A stretch of DNA of 64,000 nucleotides from Ampullaceana balthica (taxonomy: Eukaryota; Mollusca; Gastropoda; Lymnaeidae). A program made the position numbers and the translations under genes. Shown piece after piece: positions 58,713-64,000 of the stretch; the first letter of the stretch is position 1; every line of letters begins with the position of its first letter. The stretch is from the NCBI GenBank assembly GCA_944989445.1, contig CALYLW010000134.1, positions 630,001-694,000 on the forward strand, in the 5' to 3' direction. Under the pieces are notes generated by a model. The model worked only from the letters and a program-made list of their open reading frames with translations. It ran no database searches and was not told where the DNA came from.

Positions 58713-61700
58713 GTGCAAACAACTAAGACGAGAGTTTGGACCAATTAGAAGAATTTGAATAATTAATTGTACAATGTGAGATATGTAATGCGCTGTGCAG
58801 CGTGATTAAATATTTATTTGTTTTCAGACAACCAAATTATTTGTGTCTTAAGGCGCGAATGTTAACCATGTTTCAGAAATTGGTTAAACGCTGAGAAGCA
58901 AGATTTGATTGAAGAACCCAGACAAATAAAAGTGGCAAACTAAGAAAAAGTCACTTATATCAGTGTTATTCAGTCTGTCGTTCGTTTGAAGGCAAATATG
59001 CAATTATTAATCCATCTTTACTTACTAATCTTCTAATGCTTTAGTTTATTCTATTTACATATCTGAAATTGTGTGTTTTCTAGTACAAGTATACTAATAT
59101 AAATATAAATACTCTTGAACAGCTCTTTCCATGGCTCTTTGTAAGTGGAGTTCTATTGGTATGTTAAATAATGTCAAAAGTACAACGTGTTCCTGCATAT
59201 CAATAGGGTAGATGATGAGTGGGAGATGGGTAGCCTTCCAGGGGATCGTGTGACCCAGATCTACACGACCAGATTGGCGTGACTCACCGGGTGGTAATGT
59301 TTTGATTCATCCCAGGTTTCACCCTGACACTCATTGTGGAGAGTGAAAATGTCGATTCGCATTTCTGCTTTATGGCGTTAAGATTAAGCGAGGGATTCTT
59401 AAACTATGAGGATAAGCGTGTATAACTGACTATTAATATTAAGGCTAATTTCTGACCCAATCATTTGAACATCAACAAAAAGCAAAGCCTTGAACTTGAA
59501 AACTGTGGATTCGGCTCATCAATCACTAGGCTCGCCCAACAGCCAATAGTTTTAGAGATGATTTGAAAGTAAACTAATTGAACACCAAAGGTCAAGTCAA
59601 CTCTATTAACTTGTTAAGTCATTCATAAGTGACTCGCTTTAGAACATTACTATTGGTTAAAATGTATTGTCGGATGAATCATAGAGGAAGTATGACTTAC
59701 TGGAGATATTTTAGAATGCATTGCTCAATCCCAAATAACTGAGAGACAGGCGTTGGCAACCCTCCGTGTAACAGAATCTACACACACCACACAGTTTTCG
59801 CCACATCTATTTTGTTCACATATATTTTGTTCACATATATTTTGTTCCTTCTCTTGGTGTCACGGACTTTGCCAAGTTTGTAGAGTTCACTTTGTGTATG
59901 TGTGTGCATGGCTGTTTGTCGTCCGTGTGCGTGGACTGTTTGCGAAGACAAATCTAATTATCAATATTAGAAGCTGACTCAGTTAAAAAGAGAAATGCTT
60001 TCTATAGCGCTAAGGATACATTCATTGCATGCCACGGATCGAAGAGTTTTTCATTTTTTAAATTGGATTCCTGACATGTCTAGAACAACAAAAAAACCAG
60101 ACTCGCGTTGGGTAAATTGAGAAGCCTAGTTATCAAAAACATCACATTGAATATATTCATTTATTTTATTCATCACACTCTTTTTAATTTTCGTAAACAA
60201 CAAACTCAAGGTAAATACCGGTAATTTTAATGATTAAAGCAACTCTCAATTTTAAATCGTGCATGAGGAGAACATACCTGCAGGCGTGCATGTCGTTAGT
60301 GTTTTTGTAGGTACGAAAACAAAATTAGCATCCTTTGTGAGAACACGTAGTAGGCGTGTAAAATGAAACTAATAAGTAAAATTGCTTTAGGGACGTGATA
60401 AGAAAATGCGTTGAAGTGGTAGAAACTAGAGAAAAGCATGCACATCTTAGATCTTCTACCATACCAAAAAGAACTTGTGAATAACCTTTTGACTTAATTC
60501 TTTATTGAAAAAATGACCCGAGTTTCTGTACTGCTATTGCTGACCGAATCGTTACAATCTACGCATCCGATGTCATGAAATTGAGACCAAGCAACGTTAA
60601 TCTAGGCCTCTAGCCATAGACTACAGCGGTATGCGCTAACCGGCTGCTGGCAGTGTAGAATAGACGCTACCGTTAGATGTGAATGTGGTGTCTCCGGCTA
60701 TGTAGTCCATACACCTTGCTACTCCCTTGACCCGGTGTTGTATACTGTTGATGACTTGTCCATCCCATCATTAATCATACATTCCTCCCACTCAGTGCTG
60801 TTTCCGCTAACTTGCTGTAGTGTGCTGGTATAATCAGTCGTATTGTGATTCCTATATGGTGTCACACACCTTTTTTTTTGTTGATCACTTGCAACATAAT
60901 TCATCATACAGATGAACCAGTGCGCATTCCCAACTAAGCTCAAAACTAAATGAACAATTATCTAAAACTGTTCAATTAGGAGGAGTTTTATACTTATGAC
61001 ATCTGCAGTAAGCTTAGTAAGATGTTTACACAAGTGTTAATTTTAATAATCTATATTTATATCTAATTAAATTCAGTATATTTGTTATTTAGTCCACAGT
61101 TTATTTCTATAATAGAAGTATTAGAAATAAGATAATATCTCTAAATGATCCAAATAGATGGAAATGTGTTTTTTCAGTACATGCACTTTGTACAAATTCA
61201 TTTTCAGTAAATAATAAATTAATATATTTTAACTGAAACAAATTTGCAAAAATGGAAAAGTTGACACATAAGCAATCTTAAGTATGTGTCAATCATAATT
61301 ATCAGCCATCACATACAAATAATATTAATTCCCTTATTGACCCATGGTGAAAATGTTGACTAAATTAGCAAATATTTAAATTTGGTAGCCAATAGGTGAG
61401 CAGCTGGTAAATTCTTACAGACTTTGGAACTAAATAATTTTTATATTTTTACTGTCTAAACTATTCACACAGATTGTTCTCATCTTGGTTATTGATGGTT
61501 GCTTTAAAAAAATATCTTTCATAAACCTTTATCAGTATTCTTTTAAGTTAAAAAATGTATTGACTAGACTTCATAAGTACATGTACTTTAGTTTAAATTA
61601 ATGATCACCACCCCCAATGTCTAACATCTTAATAAAAAGTGTAAATTCATTATATATAAAAAATATTGGAGTTGAATTTTGCAATATTTTTCATACCAAT

Positions 61701-61778
61701 GTGACATTTTTTTGATGGAATATTTATATTGTTGGTATACTAATACATAATTATTTTAACATTTTATTTCTTTATTAG
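58713..61778. other. Intergenic, upstream of the KY-like gene
   Basis: No gene or element with definable ends is seen. A short ttttgttcacatatat motif is repeated three times near 59808-59847. The promoter and first untranslated exon of the next gene may lie here but cannot be located. Confidence 0.35.
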
Positions 61779-61804
61779 AATTGACAAAAGTGTAAGCTGC
61801 TGCA

Positions 61805-63845
61805 ATGCAGATCAAGGCACCGCCTAACTTTGTACCTGAGGATTCCAGGGCTCGACAGGTCCACGCCCCGCCTGTCCATGCTCGTTACAGGAAGTTTGAC
61901 CTCTACAGAAATGTCCAACAATTTTACTTTATTGACAACCATGCCATCCAGGTAAAAAAATCTAACTTTTTTTTCCAAGTAAAATTTTTGCCAGCTTCAA
62001 AGAATAATCAGTTAAATCACTCTTTCAATACATTGATGTTTTTTCATTAATTATTACTGTTATGTTAAAACTATTTGCTACCTTGGGTTATATTTATTTA
62101 AATGTGTCTAGTTTTATTGTAGTGAATGTACTCTCCAACCAGGTGGCCCAAACTGAACATGACAACTTTACAGACTTGATCTACCATCTTGTTTACAGCC
62201 AGAACCTTCAGGCTGATTTGGACAAATGCAGGTAGCTTTTAGTTGTTTTTTACAATAATGTGAATAAAATTAAATAACCCAAAATGATTGATTGAAATGT
62301 ATGTTATTTTTTAAAAACAAATATTACGCCTGTATTTTAATGTTGTAATATTTTTATATTCAAATAAAAAAAAATGTAAATTTAACAGTTAAGTCTCAAA
62401 AAATATTTAAATGTAACTTTTAAGCTGTTAAAAAACTTTTTTGGTTAATGGCATTCCGTATAATTGTCCAGAGTGATTTTTCGATGGATGACTTCCAAGA
62501 ACATGTACACCATCTCATTTCGTGATGGAGCCAAGCCCAACAGTCCTGAAGAAGTGATTCTTTCATTCAAGAATAAACAAGGGACATATGCCCGCATTTT
62601 TGAAACACTTTGTCGGTAAGTGTCTTGGGCTGTGATCAGAATTTTTATTGTAACCTGAGGCTTCAAAACTAGAAGGTGGGGGAACATGTTAGTTATGTGA
62701 AAAGAAGGTGGAATTTATGTTAATGGCCTAATTTTTCATTATTGTTTGTGTTACAAATTTAGAGATAGCACATGTTATGAATGGCCATTATATCATTTAA
62801 TTAATTGTCTTTTTAAGATATATTTTTTAAATTTAAACTTTTAGTTAAATGACAATGAATTGATTCTTGTATGTAATTTGTCTTGTTTAAGATTTGCTGG
62901 AGTCCACTCCATAGTTCTTACTGGCTATGCCAAGGGTCTGGATTACCGCCCAGGAGACAAGTTCAAGGGCAATGAGTACAACCACAGTTGGAATGCTGTT
63001 CTCATTGACAATAACTGGTATTTGGTTGACTCCCATTGGGCCACCAGGTATCTGGTCTCAGAAAAAAACATGCCTGAGAATCTTGTAAGTTTTTACCTAA
63101 AATGAAGTGATACTTATTTTTGTTTTCTTGTTATTGTTAAAAATGTTCTCTAATTAGTTTCCTGAAAATAGCACTTTATTAAAAAAAAAGTAAAACAATT
63201 TTATAGAAAATTTGAGTTTTTTAATTTTTAATTTTTTATTTTATTTTTTGGGTATATGAATATGAGATTACCTTTGAAACATATCATTAGAAAGATATAT
63301 TTTTAATTTAGTATTTCTTACTAAACTTATCCTTCCCATTATTTACTAATTGGTTTATGCTGAGTAATTAAAATTTAAATACATGTAAATCCTTAAGATC
63401 TTCTCATAATTATCACACAAAACATGTCATGTGAGGAATTATTATTGATATGGCCAGGGTCTGTAATTTTGTAGTGATTAATCAATGCCATGTGAATGAG
63501 ACAAGATGACCTAGTTTTAGATTTATTCTTGTTATCAGCTTCCTTAAAATTTTTTGCCAGTATTTATCATTATGCTGTAACATCTATTTTACAGGTCTAT
63601 GAGTATGATGATTTCTACTTCCTGACTGACCCTGAGCAGCTCATCTACAGTCACTGGGCTCACAAGAATGAGTGGCAATTGCTCCTGACACCTGTCACCT
63701 TGCAGGACTTTGAGAATCTGCCTCTGGTCAAATCCTATTTCTTCAAATGTGGCATGTTCTTTATTTCTCATCACAATGGTGTTGTGGATGCCAAGAAGGG
63801 ACGGCTAGCCTTGACACTAGGATTTTGCAAGCCCACAAACTTCAC
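61805..63845 (+). CDS. Kyphoscoliosis peptidase/hillarin-like protein, 5' part (continues past window)
   Basis: This family has a transglutaminase-like fold and includes muscle Ky, insect hillarin and LIM-transglutaminase proteins, which act in cytoskeletal organisation. Exons: 61805-61951 (exon begins at 61779 after an acceptor), 62143-62231, 62472-62615, 62892-63084, 63595-63845 with a donor gtatgt, about 275 residues so far. The start is ATG 61805, since a TAA lies in frame at 61793; an upstream untranslated exon is implied. Family landmarks: FYFIDNHAIQ, VIFRWMTSKN, TYARIFETLCRFAGVHS, GYAKGLDYRPGDKF, NHSWNAVLIDNNWYLVDSHW and DEQ-type FYFLTDPEQLIYSHW. The His (H158) and Asp (D173) of the catalytic triad are present. 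The place of the triad Cys, four residues before the YA pair, is Gln (Q115). The protein may therefore be a pseudo-enzyme, which could be normal for this branch. No LIM or other N-terminal domain is encoded before the core. Confidence 0.85.
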
Positions 63846-64000
63846 GTATGTACACTTTGATAGTAAATAAATGAACAAAAGCAAATATTTATTACTGTTT
63901 TGGATAATTAACAGTCAAACATTTCTCTTAAAAGATAAACGTAGCTTATGTACACCATCATGTCATTATATGTTTTATATAATTTTGTAACTTGGATTGA

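Noticed and set aside
63595..63870. KY-like gene ending at the TAA at 63868-63870
   Set aside because: A good donor (C then gtatgt) at 63846 and the usual length of the family make continuation beyond the window more likely.

Overview
This is AT-rich, intron-rich nuclear DNA from an animal. Two conserved genes have short exons with canonical GT-AG junctions. The intergenic DNA is full of minisatellites, hAT, Tigger/pogo-like and Helitron elements and non-LTR retrotransposon fragments. The repeat style, especially Helitron-like elements with internal tandem repeats, fits a mollusc or other lophotrochozoan, possibly a gastropod. That placement is inference. There is nothing prokaryotic here.

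Layout. 1-1861: flank with a decayed tRNA-Val-like sequence. 1862-21467 (+): a complete VPS11 gene in 29 coding exons (core subunit of the HOPS/CORVET endolysosomal tethering complexes). Its introns carry a 678-bp foldback, a three-level nested transposon stack, a second copy of the inner composite, and a non-LTR relic. 22640-24480: a 22-bp minisatellite and two small TIR elements. 24603 to at least 29806 (+): a gene I cannot name, encoding a signal peptide, a sushi-like domain, an Ephrin-receptor/GCC2-GCC3-like cysteine-rich module and a predicted membrane segment. Its introns hold six different tandem repeats, one of which starts inside an exon and copies the 5' splice site. 32265-34677: a dead hAT element with a perfect 8-bp target duplication and a nested MITE. 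34797-35126: a long pyrimidine tract. 36488-43660: a repeat island with a 637-bp hAT element, a ~320-bp GC-boxed tandem array, a foldback element and two Helitron-like elements joined head to tail. 43696-46866: two pieces of one LINE family and a second DUF4371-type hAT fossil. 48445-48681: a tRNA-derived SINE. 52754-58712: a TIR element, three minisatellites and a hAT MITE. 61779 to the window end (+): the 5' part of a kyphoscoliosis peptidase/hillarin-like gene with a transglutaminase-like fold.

The three host genes are separate units and nothing suggests shared function. The most unusual pattern is tandem duplication across exon-intron boundaries. In VPS11 the 3' splice site of exon 10 and the start of that exon are triplicated in a 69-bp, frame-preserving unit. 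In the sushi gene the end of exon 7 and its 5' splice site are repeated about 11 times in a 46-bp unit. Both create competing splice sites. Exon coordinates were placed by eye from splice consensus, reading frame and resemblance to known families; no alignment or transcript data were used.
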